A stretch of DNA of 64,000 nt from Symbiodinium natans (GCA_905221605.1 CAJNDS010002079.1:1762001-1826000), one strand, 5' to 3'; numbered from the stretch's first letter, positions 21,557-30,942 are shown. Notes: a model not told the origin generated them from the letters alone. Numbers and translations are program-made.

Positions 21557-21864
21557 AGGCTGAGAGGTGTAGAGGGGGGTTTAGGATTTTGGGGTTTAGG
21601 GTTTAGGGTTTGGGGTACCAAACAAGCCCAGCAAGCCCTACGTACCCAACAAAGCCCAGTTCAGCCGACAAGCCCAACAGACCCAAGAGACCCTGAACTC
21701 TAAACTTCCCCAGCCTACACTTCGTAAGCCTATACTTAGCAGCTGAATGAGTACACTTTACACTTTTGGGGATACGACAATCTCCTATAGAATTGAAAGT
21801 GTGCACTTTTTGCGGGGCTTATGTCTCAACCCTAAACCCCAAAGCCTGAATACAAAACCCTCAG

Positions 21865-21975
21865 TCGCCTAAAGCGAGGCTTTAAGACGTACTGTGCCCC
21901 CATGATCGGTGGTGATGGGGACGCCCGCCCTATGGCCGATGAGAACTCCACCGCTCTTTGGCTGGACTTTGCATT
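21865..21975 (+). CDS. Exon-like island, 37 codons
   Basis: Follows AAAACCCTCAG. Frame RLKRGFKTYCAPMIGGDGDA then RPMADENSTALWLDFA, ending TT|GTTTAGGG. Strong composition and edges. Family unknown. Confidence 0.5.
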
Positions 21976-22217
21976 GTTTAGGGTTTTGGGTTTATAGGGT
22001 TTCCAGGTTCAGGGTTGTAGGGTCTGGGGCTTAGGGCTTGGGGCTTAGGGCTTAGGGCTTGGGGCTTAGGGCTTAGGGCTTAGGGCTTAGGGCTTGGGGC
22101 TCGGGGCTTAGGGCTTGGGGCTTCGGGCTTTGGGCTTAGGGCTTAGGGTCCCGAGAGCACATTCATGGCGGGAACCCTAAACCCTAAACTCTGGGGTTTA
22201 GGGCCAAGCCGGCCCAG

Positions 22218-22364
22218 GAACGTCCGACGTCGACGTGGTATGTGCCTTTTGGCCGGGGGAGCCACGGAACTCCGGTCGGCACTTCAGGTGTCGGTTCGTT
22301 CAAAAATCCTCAAGCAGGTGTAGCGGGACCCGATGAGACGGAAGACTCAACAAACAGTTTGGGG
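22218..22364 (+). CDS. Exon-like island, 49 codons
   Basis: Acceptor GCCGGCCCAG. Frame ERPTSTWYVPFGRGSHGTPV then GVGSFKNPQAGVAGPDETED, ending GGG|GTTAGGG. An internal donor CTTCAG|GTGTCGG is possible. One of the longest clean islands. Gly/Pro-rich, family unknown. Confidence 0.52.
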
Positions 22365-22398
22365 GTTAGGGTTTAGATTCTCAGGGTGTAGGTTTCAG

Positions 22399-22505
22399 GA
22401 TTTCCAAGTCCCTAGGGAGGCTCCATCAGATTACGAAGATCGGATCTATGCAGGACCCACAATATTCCGTACATCAGGCGTTCTTCACACCCCTTCAAAT
22501 AACAG
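22399..22505 (+). CDS. Exon-like island, 35 codons
   Basis: Acceptor TAGGTTTCAG. Frame DFQVPREAPSDYEDRIYAGP then TIFRTSGVLHTPSNN, ending AACAG|GTGGGG. Only about 34 bp after the previous island, which would need a very short intron or a different grouping. Confidence 0.5.
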
Positions 22506-23010
22506 GTGGGGGGGAGACAGGGTGTAAGGGTGTCAAGGCCCTATAAACGTAAACCCCAAAATCCTCAACCTAAACCCTATGCACACAGTAAAATTCTTTA
22601 AACCCTCAACCTTGAGCTATCTAAGCTCCAACAAGCCTCCTATACCCGAGGCCCGAAAAGCACTAATCCTTGAACTCACACCCTGCACCCTGAGCCCTGA
22701 AACCTGACTTTATCAACCCTAAACCCTAAACCCTGCACCCTATAAACCCGAAACCCCAAACCCCTTTAGACCCGATAAACCCCAAACCCTAAACCCGAAA
22801 CCCTAAACCCTAAACCCTAAACCCCAAACCCCAAACCCTAAACCCTAAACCCTAAAACCCTAAACCCCACACCCTAAACGCTAAACCCCAAACCCTAAAC
22901 CCTAAAACCCTAAACCCCAAACCCCAAACGCCAAACCTTAAACCCTAAACCCCAAACCCCAAACCCCAAACCCTAAACCCTACCCCCCAAACCCCTCTCT
23001 AACGACTGAG

Positions 23011-23100
23011 GATACTGGGCCAAGCGGCGTCGGAACCCTCCCCCAGAACCGCAGCGGGCCACCCTGGTGACCAAGCCGGTCCTCTGGCTCCTGTCTGGGG
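23011..23100 (+). CDS. Exon-like island
   Basis: Follows AACGACTGAG. Frame YWAKRRRNPPPEPQRATLVT then KPVLWLLSG, ending GG|GTTTAGG. Other frames are open as well. Confidence 0.42.
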
Positions 23101-23180
23101 GTTTAGGGTTTAGGGTTTAGGGTTTATAGGGTTTAGGGTTTAGGGTTTAGGGTTTAGGGTTTGGGGGTACCCTCGCCCTA

Positions 23181-23325
23181 TACTTAGGAGGTTCAGGTAC
23201 TTACAACCCATTTTTAAGTGTAGCTATAACCCACTTATAAGCCCCTTAAGTGCCCTAATAGGGCTGCTATTGGGCTATAAGTACAGATATATTTGGATTA
23301 CTACGTAGCCTGACCCTCCAAGTAG
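23181..23325. mobile_element. Foldback element B, copy 2
   Basis: TACTTAGGAGGTTCAGGTAC and AGCCTGACCCTCCAAGTAGG ends; inner TATAACCC / GGGCTATAAG arms. About 145 bp. Confidence 0.8.
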
Positions 23326-23793
23326 GGGTTTGTGGTGTAGGGTTTGGGGGGTTCGGGGTTTAGGGCTTGGGGTTCGGGGTTTAGGGTTTGGGGCTTGGGG
23401 CTTGAGGTTTGTGGGGTTTGGGGTTTATACGGGTTTGAGGTTCAGGGGGTTATAGGGTTCATAAGGTTTAAATGGTTTATGGTGTTTGGGGGACTTAGGG
23501 GGCCTGATGGGGCTAAGGGGGTATTCTCGGGCTTCTTAGGGCTGCGGGGTTTATGGGGTTGTAGGGTTCTATGTGGGGTTTAGGGATTATGGGGATTGGG
23601 AGTGTATATTTAGGGTTTAGGGCTCAAGGTTTGTCTAAGGGTAGTTACATGGGCTTTTAATGTGGTCCATTACCCAATTCAAAGGGTTCTGATGTAAGGG
23701 CCCATACTAATGGCCGTGCAAGGGGTTCGTGGTTTAGGGTTTGGGTGGTGGGGTTGAGGGTGGACACTTTCTTTTTCTTGTTTTGTTTTTTGG

Positions 23794-23940
23794 GGGTTTC
23801 CCCTACTCCCCTTCATACTACCCCCCCCCCCCCCCCATAGATTAGGCTATTTAGGGATTGTTAAGCCTGATTAATGTGATTTCAAGGGGGGAACTTGGGG
23901 GGGGGGGGGATAGTATAGAGGGGGGCAGTAGGGAAACCCA
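23794..23940. mobile_element. Foldback element J
   Basis: GGGTTTCCCCTACTCCCCTT and GGGGCAGTAGGGAAACCCA arms, with C and G runs (about 16 C, 13 G) placed symmetrically. Single copy here. Confidence 0.6.
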
Positions 23941-24371
23941 TGAGGGTTGGGTTGGGTCACTTTGAGTTACGGTCGCTTGCAGCCGTTGCTCTTTTACTGG
24001 GAAGGCCAGGCCTGCGTTTGTTTAGGGTTTAGGGTTTAGTCGAGGACATTGAGGGATCAATGGAGCTTTGGAGGCTTTTAGGGTTTAGGGTTTAGTCAAC
24101 CCTAAATCCTAAACCCTAAACTCTAACCAGAAATCCGAGCCTCTGAGGCATTCCCGGCCCCGCCGCAGCACCTGTGAGTGCGCGCGGGAGCGCGAGAACG
24201 CAGGGCTCAGGGTTCTGCAGGTTTAGGGTTTAGGGTTTAGGATTTATTAGGGTTTAGGATGGTTTAGGGCTTAGGATGGTTTAGGGTTTGGGGTTACTAG
24301 GGTTTTCGGGTTTTAGGCTGTAGGTGTTGGGCCCCGAAACTCAACCCCCAGCGGGCTATCTTTCTTGACAG

Positions 24372-24556
24372 TAAGAGGAAGCTCGGACCTTACACTAAAC
24401 TCAACACTGTACACCCAATACGTCCCCCAAACCCCAAGCTCCCAGGGTTTGCGTTCGATACTCCGACGAAGCCGCGAACCTCGAATGAGGGATCAGTGGA
24501 AAAAGGCTGCGCTCCCGCTTGCACATCGGCCAAAGCCCACACGTCCGAAGCACACG
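24372..24556 (+). CDS. Exon-like island, about 61 codons
   Basis: Strong acceptor CTATCTTTCTTGACAG. Frame RGSSDLTLNSTLYTQYVPQT then SILRRSREPRMRDQWKKAAL, ending CACACG|GTGTTGG. Basic C-terminal half. A second acceptor AAGCTCCCAG lies at 24444. Family unknown. Confidence 0.52.
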
Positions 24557-24593
24557 GTGTTGGTTTTTTTTGGGAGTAGGGTTTAGGGGTCAG

Positions 24594-24647
24594 TGTGCTC
24601 AGAAAGAAGAGGATGTACGTTTTGCTGCACAGGCATTGCCAACTTAA
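24594..24647 (+). CDS. Exon-like island, possible terminal exon
   Basis: Follows GGGGTCAG. Frame CAQKEEDVRFAAQALPT then TAA. Confidence 0.42.
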   Translation, partial: CAQKEEDVRFAAQALPT

Positions 24648-24678
24648 TTTCCTACTTGTGGCATAAACCCTAACCCGC

Positions 24679-24742
24679 CGCTCTCGCTCTAGAAGCCCAC
24701 GTGACTTTGAAGGGCTTGAATTCGTGACTAGAGGCCACCATA
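24679..24742 (+). CDS. Arg/Ser-rich exon-like island
   Basis: Frame RSRSRSPRDFEGLEF continuing VTRGHH. The RSRSRSP stretch is typical of SR-type splicing-factor tails, but it is too short to assign. Possible donor TTC|GTGACTAG at 24724. Confidence 0.38.
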
Positions 24743-24960
24743 AACCCTAACCCCTAAACCCTGAACCCTTAACCCTGAAGCCTAAACCAAAACGCCCACA
24801 TCATACCTCAAGCACCACCTGAAGAGCCCACAACCTACTTTGTGTTTGTAGGTCATTACCCTTTCTGGGATTCTTAGGGAAGCAACCTACAGAAAAGTAT
24901 GTTTGAAGTTCTTGAGATGAACCCTACAAAGCCCTGAGCCGACCTCATCCCTTCACGTAG

Positions 24961-25016
24961 AGGATGCTTTCATTGCAGCGCAGGCACTCTGGCGCCGACG
25001 CCAGCAGGGGAGCCCT
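24961..25016 (+). CDS. Exon-like island
   Basis: Acceptor CATCCCTTCACGTAG. Frame DAFIAAQALWRRRQQGSP, ending CCT|GTGTAG. Confidence 0.45.
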
Positions 25017-25048
25017 GTGTAGCTTCTTGCGGGCTGGGCTTCGGGACC

Positions 25049-25188
25049 CCTAAGGGCCCATGTTTAGGGTTTAGGGTTTAGGGTTTAGGGTTTAGGGTTT
25101 AGGTTGCCATACACTTGGGTTCTAAAGTCTCTATATAGGAGGCACTTTAAGGCCCAAGTCTACCCGGTTTAGGTACATGGACCCTTAT
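25049..25188. mobile_element. Foldback element C, copy 3, split by a TTTAGGG array
   Basis: CCTAAGGGCCCATG left end and TTAGGTACATGGACCCTTA right end match element C. A run of about six TTTAGGG units (25063-25103) interrupts the left arm between CATG and CCATACACTTGGG. Confidence 0.75.
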
Positions 25189-25237
25189 AGGGGAATAGTC
25201 AATCCACAACACATAGTGCAAACTCCCCCAAAACCAG

Positions 25238-25298
25238 GCGGGCCGAAAACCCGAGGCCCAAACTGAGCCACCCGCCACTCGCTGGATTGGCTCCTGTG
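25238..25298 (+). CDS. Exon-like island
   Basis: Acceptor CCCCCAAAACCAG. Frame AGRKPEAQTEPPATRWIGSC, ending TGTG|GTAGCTGG. Confidence 0.47.
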
Positions 25299-25390
25299 GT
25301 AGCTGGCTTCATTAGGGTTTAAGGTTGAGGGTTTGGGGTTTAGGGTAAGCTTCGTCAGTCACCACGAATGCACTTCTGTATAAGTTTAAG

Positions 25391-25477
25391 GCTCCCGCGA
25401 TGGCCTCTGCAATGCCTGCGCACAACACGACACAGACAGACAGAGCCACACAACCCTTAGCCGACCGATACTACACC
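25391..25477 (+). CDS. Exon-like island
   Basis: Follows ATAAGTTTAAG. Frame APAMASAMPAHNTTQTDRAT then QPLADRYYT, running up to element A copy 4. Confidence 0.42.
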
Positions 25478-25478
25478 T

Positions 25479-25579
25479 TGGGATGTTCCCCCCTATACGA
25501 ACAGTCCTTACTGGGGACTATAATAAGGGGGCTACCATAATCCCTATTCAGGACTGTTAGTATAAGGGGAAGCATCCCA
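25479..25579. mobile_element. Foldback element A, copy 4
   Basis: TGGGATGTTCCCCCCTATAC and GTATAAGGGGAAGCATCCCA ends, inner CAGTCCTTA / TCAGGACTG. 101 bp, near-symmetrical. Confidence 0.85.
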
Positions 25580-25619
25580 AACCATGCATCCCAATGAATC
25601 CCAAAGCTGAATCCAAAGA

Positions 25620-26160
25620 CCCCCAAACCCTCAAAGCCGCAAACCCTCAAACAATAAAACCCTAGAGCCCTAGAACCCTAGAACCCGAGAACTCTAAACC
25701 CTACACCCTGGAACCCTAGAACCCTAGAACCCTAGAAACCTAGATTCCTAGAACCCTAGAACCCTAGAACCCTAGAACCCTAGAACCCTAGAACTCTAGA
25801 ACCCTAGAACCCTAAACCCTAGAAACATAGAGCCCTAGAACCCTATACCCTAAACACTCGAAACCTAGAACCCTGCACCCTAAACCCTGAACCCTACAAA
25901 CCTAGAACCCTGCACCCTAAACCCCAAACCCTCAGAACCTAGAACCCTGCACCCCAAACCCTAAACCCTAAACCCTCCCTAAACCCTAAACCCTAAACAC
26001 CTAGAACCCTGCACCCTAAACCTTAAACCCTAAACCCTAAACCCTAAACCCTAAACCCTAAACCCTAAACCCTAAACACTTAGAACCCTGCACCCTAAAC
26101 CTTAAACCCTAAACCCTAAACCCTAAGCCCTAACCCCGAAACCCTAAACCCTAACATCCG
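25620..26160. repeat. Block of variant CCCTAGA/CCCTGCA/CCCTAAA units
   Basis: About 540 bp of degenerate units (ACCCTAGA, ACCCTGCA, CCCTAAA). A higher-order unit (CTAGAACCCTGCACCCTAAA) recurs several times. No gene. Confidence 0.9.
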
Positions 26161-26543
26161 GACCCAAGGCGCCCCACCGCCGTGGTTGGGCAACGGCCCG
26201 CGAGGCTCCGAGTTGAAGGCTTAGGGTTTAGGGTTTAGGGTTTAGGGTTTAGGGTTTAGGGTTTAGGGTTTAGGGTTAGGGTTAGGGTTTACGGTTTGGG
26301 ACTTAGGGTTTAGGAGGTTTTTAGGATTTCACGGCTTTCGGGTTTAACCCCTGGCTTGAGGGTGTAGGGTCTATTGGATCTTGAGTATTTCAGGATTTGG
26401 GAGTCAGAGTTTTGGGCTTTTGTAAGGGCTCTTTGTGGCGTTCACAAAAGGGTTTTAGAGTTTTATGGTTTGGTGTTTGCACCTTTTCTCTGTTATTTCT
26501 TAGATGGCGTGTAGGTTTGGGGCGTTCAGGGTTTCGGTTGCAG

Positions 26544-26681
26544 CGGTTTTGGACTCAAGGCGCTGGAGACTGACATTGGTGGAAGGTCTGATCAGATCTG
26601 TGGTTCTCTTTGGGGCATCTTATGCAAGGACCATCTATGGTATATACGAAGATGTCTATCGGTCCCCCTGAACCCGCCCCA
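26544..26681 (+). CDS. Coding-like island, three frames open
   Basis: Follows GTTTCGGTTGCAG. Readings include VLDSRRWRLTLVEGLIRSVV, HLMQGPSMVYTKMSIGPPEP and, between GATCAG (26595) and CA|GTAAAG (26681), ICGSLWGILCKDHLWYIRRC. The last has canonical edges; the frame is not resolved. Confidence 0.42.
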
Positions 26682-26814
26682 GTAAAGAGGGTCATTGCTC
26701 GGATGACGAGCCCCTTCTAGTGACCCGAAACCCTAAGTCTTAATGTTTCGCGTTTGGGGGCATACTGGGATTCGGGCGTGGGATTTACAATTTCAATAGG
26801 GTTGGGCCTTCAAG

Positions 26815-26854
26815 GGCATCGACAAAGTTAAGCGGCTTTTCGGGATTCTGGGAG
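26815..26854 (+). CDS. Exon-like micro-island, both edges
   Basis: GGCCTTCAAG, then GIDKVKRLFGILG, then GGAG|GTTTAGGG. Exact array-edge donor. Confidence 0.45.
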
Positions 26855-27167
26855 GTTTAGGGTTTAGGGTTGAGGTTTGAGGGTTTAGGGTTTAGGGTTG
26901 AGGGTACCCTGAACCTCAAAACCTCCGGCCTCTAAGCCCCAACAGCCTGACCCACCCGCCCCCATCCCAGAACCCGCAACCCTAAACCCGAAAGCCCTCA
27001 AAACCCTAAACCCTAAACCCCCAAACCCTAAACACGGAAAACCCGACAAACCTGCGAAACCCGACATAAACCTCAAACCCTGAACCCTGAACCCTGAACC
27101 CTAAACCCTAAACCCTAAACCCTAAACCATCCTAAACCCTAAACCCTAAACCCTAAACCCTAAACCC

Positions 27168-27297
27168 TAAAACCCTAAAACCCTAAAACCCTAAAACCCT
27201 AAAACCCTAAAACCCTAAAACCCTAAAACCCTAAAACCCTAAAACCCTAAAACCCTAAAACCCTAGAACCCTAAAACCCTAAAACCCTAAAACCCTA
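27168..27297. repeat. CCCTAAAA octamer array
   Basis: About fifteen CCCTAAAA units, one base longer than the heptamer, flanked on both sides by ordinary CCCTAAA. Confidence 0.95.
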
Positions 27298-27332
27298 AAC
27301 CCTAAACCCTAAACGCGCCAACGTCTCGTTAG

Positions 27333-27405
27333 AGCCAAGTCATAGGACCTGACCGTGGCGGCTTCGAGAAGAGGGCCGAGGCACTGAAGCCTCCGCAACG
27401 CAAGG
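27333..27405 (+). CDS. Exon-like island
   Basis: Begins directly after CGTCTCGTTAG. Frame SQVIGPDRGGFEKRAEALKP then PQRK, ending AAGG|GTGAAGG. Confidence 0.48.
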
Positions 27406-28020
27406 GTGAAGGGGGTTTAGGGTTTAGGGTTTAGGGTTTAGGGCTAGCGTTTAGGGTTTAGGGTTTAGGGTTTTAGGGTTCAGGGTTTTGGGTTTAGGGC
27501 TAGGGTTTAGGGTTTCGGGTTTAGGGTTTAGGGTTTCGGGTTTAGGGCTTAGGGTCTAGGGTTTTGGGGCTTAGGATTTAGGGTTTACGGTTGAGGGCTT
27601 AGGTTATTGGGTTTAGGTTTTTTTTGGTTTTGGGGCTTTAGGGGCGGTAGGGGCGGCAGGGCCTAGTCATTTTAGGCTTTATTTGTTTTGGGGCTTTAGG
27701 GGTTTTAGGGTTTAGGGCTTAGGGCTGTAGGGGCTCGAGGGGCTGCATGGGCCTAAACCCTAAACCCTAAACCCTAAACCCTAAACCCTAAACTTTAAAC
27801 CCTAGGGGGGTGTATGGGCTGTGGGGGTGTTGAGGCTTTGGGGGTTCAAGCGTGCGGAGCATTACGGGGCCAAGGTGTCGGGTTTATTGGTTTCAGGGCT
27901 TCAGGGGCGCCAAGGGTTTTGGGGTTGAGGGTTTTTTTTTTTCGGGGCTTTCGGGGTTTTAGGGCTTAGGGCCAACGTTTCCTCAAGGGAGACCTGCAGG
28001 TCAGTGCTTGGAAGCATGAA

Positions 28021-28162
28021 GTACTTGGAGGTTCATGGTATTTACTTATAACTGTACTCAGAACCGCAATTAAAACCCTCTTAGGGCACTTAGTGGGCTG
28101 ATAAGTGGGTTAATACCACACTTGTAATGGGGGGTTATAGGCACCCTGAACCCCCGAGGTAG
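28021..28162. mobile_element. Foldback element B, copy 3
   Basis: GTACTTGGAGGTTCATGGTA left end, CACCCTGAACCCCCGAGGTA right end, inner TAAAACCCTC / GTGGGCTGATAAG. Confidence 0.8.
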
Positions 28163-28240
28163 ACTTACTAGGAGCTTCTAAATACACCCTTCGCACCCTC
28201 CTAAGATGTAGTTGGGGAGCTCACACGTTTTTTTTTCAAG

Positions 28241-28286
28241 TCAAGTTCGACTCATCAGGGCATGAAAGGCACCTCCACACCTACGG
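28241..28286 (+). CDS. Exon-like island with T-rich acceptor
   Basis: CACGTTTTTTTTTCAAG then SSSTHQGMKGTSTPT, ending ACGG|GTTCAGGG. Confidence 0.42.
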
Positions 28287-28289
28287 GTT

Positions 28290-28359
28290 CAGGGTTTAGG
28301 GTTTAGGGTTTAGGGTTTAGGGTTTAGGGTTTAGGGTTTAGGGTTTAGGGTTTAGGGTA
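28290..28359. repeat. TTTAGGG array
   Basis: About ten perfect units. Confidence 0.95.
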
Positions 28360-28616
28360 GGGCAAATCTTCAAGTCACTTGCTTCAGGGTCTGCAATGGA
28401 GTCTTGCCTAAAAACCCAAAACCCAAAACTTTTTGGTGAAGAGAAGCAGATCAGAGGCCTCTGCCTTACCCCCCCCCCCCCCCCCCCCTCCGTCCCCGGG
28501 CGTCCCCTCTGTTTTCCACACGTTGAAAACACTAGGCCCCCAACCTACCCTGCACTTCAGGTTAGGGTTTATATACAGGGTTCAGGTGCAGGGTTTTGGG
28601 GTATGTGGGCTTTAAG

Positions 28617-28708
28617 TGACGGGCGGTCTGCCGGAACCCTGGGAACGGGGATCCTATACTACTGCCCAACGCGGAACTCAGGGGATGTTTGTGGCCTCAT
28701 TTTGTGCG
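28617..28708 (+). CDS. Exon-like island, 30 codons
   Basis: Follows GGGCTTTAAG. Frame DGRSAGTLGTGILYYCPTRN then SGDVCGLILC, ending TGCG|GTTTAGG. Foldback element B copy 4 begins 10 bp further on. Confidence 0.48.
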
Positions 28709-28718
28709 GTTTAGGCTC

Positions 28719-28873
28719 TACCTGGAGGTTCATGGGACTTAATAACCACTTAGAACTGGGCTTATAATCCTACTTATAATAGGGATAACTCCTATAAGGC
28801 CCTTTAGGGGTATTATAAGTGGGGCTATAAGTACAGTTATAATTGGTTAGTAAGTACCATGAACTTCAAGTAG
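28719..28873. mobile_element. Foldback element B, copy 4
   Basis: TACCTGGAGGTTCATGGGAC and GTACCATGAACTTCAAGTAG ends; inner TTATAATCC / GGGGCTATAAG. About 155 bp, well preserved. Confidence 0.85.
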
Positions 28874-28945
28874 GGTTGAGGGTTTAGGGTGCGCCCACCC
28901 AAGAATCGAAGTCCCCTTGTTCGCCCGCTTCTCTCTTTCCCGCAG

Positions 28946-29021
28946 CACAGCCGCTCAAGACTCACTGCTGTTTGTCCGCGAGGGTGACTCAAGCGAACTT
29001 GCTAGAGGCCTTCCGGTGCAG
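28946..29021 (+). CDS. Exon-like island, textbook pyrimidine tract
   Basis: Preceded by GCTTCTCTCTTTCCCGCAG. Two frames are protein-like: TAAQDSLLFVREGDSSELAR and QPLKTHCCLSARVTQANLLE. The acceptor is among the best in the window; the frame is open to question. Confidence 0.5.
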
Positions 29022-29159
29022 GGCCTGTGGGGGTTCAGGGGTTCAGGGGTTCAGGGTCTGGGGTTTAGGGTGCTTCCCCAAGCTGGAACATGCAAAGCTG
29101 GGTATCAGTTTGGCATGGTTTGTCATGCCTATAAAAGGTGTTGGGACCCTCAACCGCAG

Positions 29160-29232
29160 GGTTTCGGGAGACTGAGCCCTTTGCAAAAAGAGCCCCACGC
29201 CTGCAAAACTATCATCTGGCACACTGACCCTA
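29160..29232 (+). CDS. Exon-like island
   Basis: Acceptor ACCCTCAACCGCAG. Frame GFGRLSPLQKEPHACKTIIW then HTDPT. Donor not clear. Confidence 0.45.
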
Positions 29233-29308
29233 CACCCAAAACCCTAAACCACCCTATCAGGTAGAATATACATGCTAATGCCTTCGTGAAGGGGGTCATG
29301 TCTCACTA

Positions 29309-29371
29309 GTGGGCAAGGTCATAGAAAGAGCGGGCAAGGTCATATGCAAAGCGGGCAAGGTCATAGGAAGA
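29309..29371 (+). repeat. 21-bp tandem repeat x3, coding-like heptad
   Basis: Three 21-bp units (GCGGGCAAGGTCATAGAAAGA-like) in register. The plus frame reads VGKVIER-AGKVICK-AGKVIGR, a heptad with hydrophobic positions. Follows TCTCACTAG. Confidence 0.75.
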
Positions 29372-29452
29372 GTTTTCCAAAACCCTAAACCCTGAACCCT
29401 AAACCCTAAACCCTGAACCCTAGAGGGGCCGGGGAGACCCTCTTTTTCCGAG

Positions 29453-29541
29453 GCTCCCGGGTGTGCCCCCGAACAGCCCATATTAGGAAGCATCTCATAG
29501 GTAAAGCGAAAGAACTTGAAGCGGGCGCTTTAAGGATCAGG
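29453..29541 (+). CDS. Exon-like island, both edges
   Basis: Acceptor CCCTCTTTTTCCGAG. Frame SRVCPRTAHIRKHLIGKAKE then LEAGALRIR, ending AGG|GTTTAGGG. Basic helix-like; family unknown. Confidence 0.52.
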
Positions 29542-29579
29542 GTTTAGGGCCCCTAGGGTCTGGAGCCTAAGGTTTACAG

Positions 29580-29616
29580 AATTTGGGGACCTTCGTGCAA
29601 GTATCCGAAGAGCCCG
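29580..29616 (+). CDS. Exon-like island, left half of an array-split frame
   Basis: Acceptor AGGTTTACAG. Frame NLGTFVQVSEEP, reaching CCCG|GAACCTAAACCC. The frame resumes at 29667 if the array segment is removed. An alternative donor CAA|GTATCC lies at 29601. Confidence 0.45.
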
Positions 29617-29666
29617 GAACCTAAACCCTGAACCCTAAACCCTAAACCCTAAACCCTAAGAGCCAG

Positions 29667-29766
29667 GAACCATGCACACCGAGATGCAGATCACCTTTGT
29701 GGCCAGCCGGGGATCCACTGAAGTCCGAATGTTGCAAAGCAAGGCAGGGGCGCCTCCCCCCGGCTT
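29667..29766 (+). CDS. Exon-like island, right half of an array-split frame
   Basis: Follows AAGAGCCAG. With the G of 29616 it continues GTMHTEMQITFVASRGSTEV then RMLQSKAGAPPPG. The 14-bp repeat AAGAGCC(C/A)GGAACC occurs on both sides of the 36-bp array between the halves. Confidence 0.48.
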
Positions 29767-29927
29767 GGGGTTTAGGGTTTAGGGTCTTGGGTCTTGGGTC
29801 TTGGGTCTTGGGTTTTGGGTTTTGGGTTTTGGGTTTTGGGGGGTAAAAGCCTAAACCCTCAAATTCCCAACCCCTAAATCTCCAATATCCTAAATGCCTC
29901 AGCCCTTAAGCCCCCAAATCCTCAAAC

Positions 29928-29990
29928 TTTGAACCCGAGAGAGCTCAAGAAGTCCCGCACCCCCGGCCCAAGGGAACTGTTCAGAATTTG
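29928..29990 (+). CDS. Exon-like island
   Basis: Frame FEPERAQEVPHPRPKGTVQN then L, ending TTG|GTTAGGC. Acceptor unclear. Confidence 0.4.
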
Positions 29991-30028
29991 GTTAGGCTTT
30001 TTAAGGTTCAGGGCTTGGGGTTTCCAAG

Positions 30029-30091
30029 CATACGCGCACACTGGCAAGGCTATTGGATTCGGTGGATGTGTTTCTTTGACCCAAAGACAAG
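30029..30091 (+). CDS. Exon-like island, GC donor
   Basis: Follows GGGTTTCCAAG. Frame YAHTGKAIGFGGCVSLTQRQ, ending CAAG|GCTTAGGG. A GC 5' splice site would fit dinoflagellate usage. Confidence 0.42.
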
Positions 30092-30323
30092 GCTTAGGGT
30101 TCAGGGTTTAGGGTTCAGGGTTTAGGGTTTAGGGTTCAGGGCTCAGGGTCCGGTGTTTAGGGGGTACCCTAAACCCTAAACCCTAAACCTTAAACCCTAA
30201 ACCCTAAACCCTAAACCCTAAACCCTGAACCCTGAACCCTGAACCCTGAACCCTAAAGCCTAACCCTAAACCCTAAACCCTATTCTCTTGAACCACTGAA
30301 GAGGGTGAACCTCGGAGGTTCAG

Positions 30324-30395
30324 CGGATTCTCGATGCAGCGATCGAAGCCGTCGTGAACGCGCCTTGTAAGGCCAGTGGTTCTCTGGGGTTCCAG
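30324..30395 (+). CDS. Exon-like island, 24 codons
   Basis: Acceptor CGGAGGTTCAG. Frame RILDAAIEAVVNAPCKASGS then LGFQ, ending CAG|GTGCGAGG. A CCTT|GTAAGG donor inside is an alternative. Confidence 0.5.
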
Positions 30396-30490
30396 GTGCG
30401 AGGGTGTCGGGGTTCTAGGGTTCTAGGGTTTAGGGTTTGGGGTTTAGGGTTTAGGGTTTAGGGTTTAGGGTCTAAGCCCTAAACCCTAAG

Positions 30491-30540
30491 TTCTCAATGA
30501 GGTTGCGTCTGGCGGGTGGGGGATCGGCATCCTGCATATG
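30491..30540 (+). CDS. Exon-like island
   Basis: Follows AAACCCTAAG. Frame FSMRLRLAGGGSASCI, ending TATG|GTTTAGGG. Confidence 0.42.
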
Positions 30541-30627
30541 GTTTAGGGTTTAGGGTTTAGGGTTTAGGGTCTAGGGTCTAGGGTCTAGGGTCTAGGGTTT
30601 AGGGTTTAGGGTTAGGGTTTAGGGTTA

Positions 30628-30676
30628 GAAGCCAGCCGGAGTCCAGACCGCCTATCCCATTCCTCCCGCTCTCGCG
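30628..30676 (+). CDS. Arg/Ser-rich exon-like island
   Basis: Frame EASRSPDRLSHSSRSR, ending CGCG|GTTGATT. RS/SR dipeptides, as at 24679 and 43795. Confidence 0.38.
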
Positions 30677-30763
30677 GTTGATTGATGGTTTAGGGTTAGG
30701 TTTTTAGGGTTTAGGGTTTAGGGTTCAGGGTTTAGGGTTTAGGGTTTAGGGGTTAGGTTTTAG

Positions 30764-30829
30764 GCGTCAATGCATTCCTGCTCTAAGGTAAACTCGAGCT
30801 TCCAGACGAAGCCCCATAAGGATGAGTAG
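30764..30829 (+). CDS. Exon-like island, possible terminal exon
   Basis: Follows TTTTAG. Frame ASMHSCSKVNSSFQTKPHKD then E and TAG. Confidence 0.38.
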   Translation, partial: ASMHSCSKVNSSFQTKPHKDE

Positions 30830-30942
30830 GAGCTTAGTAGTCCATGACTGGCGTCCAACCCCTAGATACCCCCCCGCCCAAGTTCTTAGATACGTGTGGG
30901 GGCTTGGGGCAACCCAGCAACCCTAAACCCTAAACCCTAAAC

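Noticed and set aside
29309..29371. CRISPR-like array
   Set aside because: Three contiguous 21-bp units without spacers; eukaryotic context.
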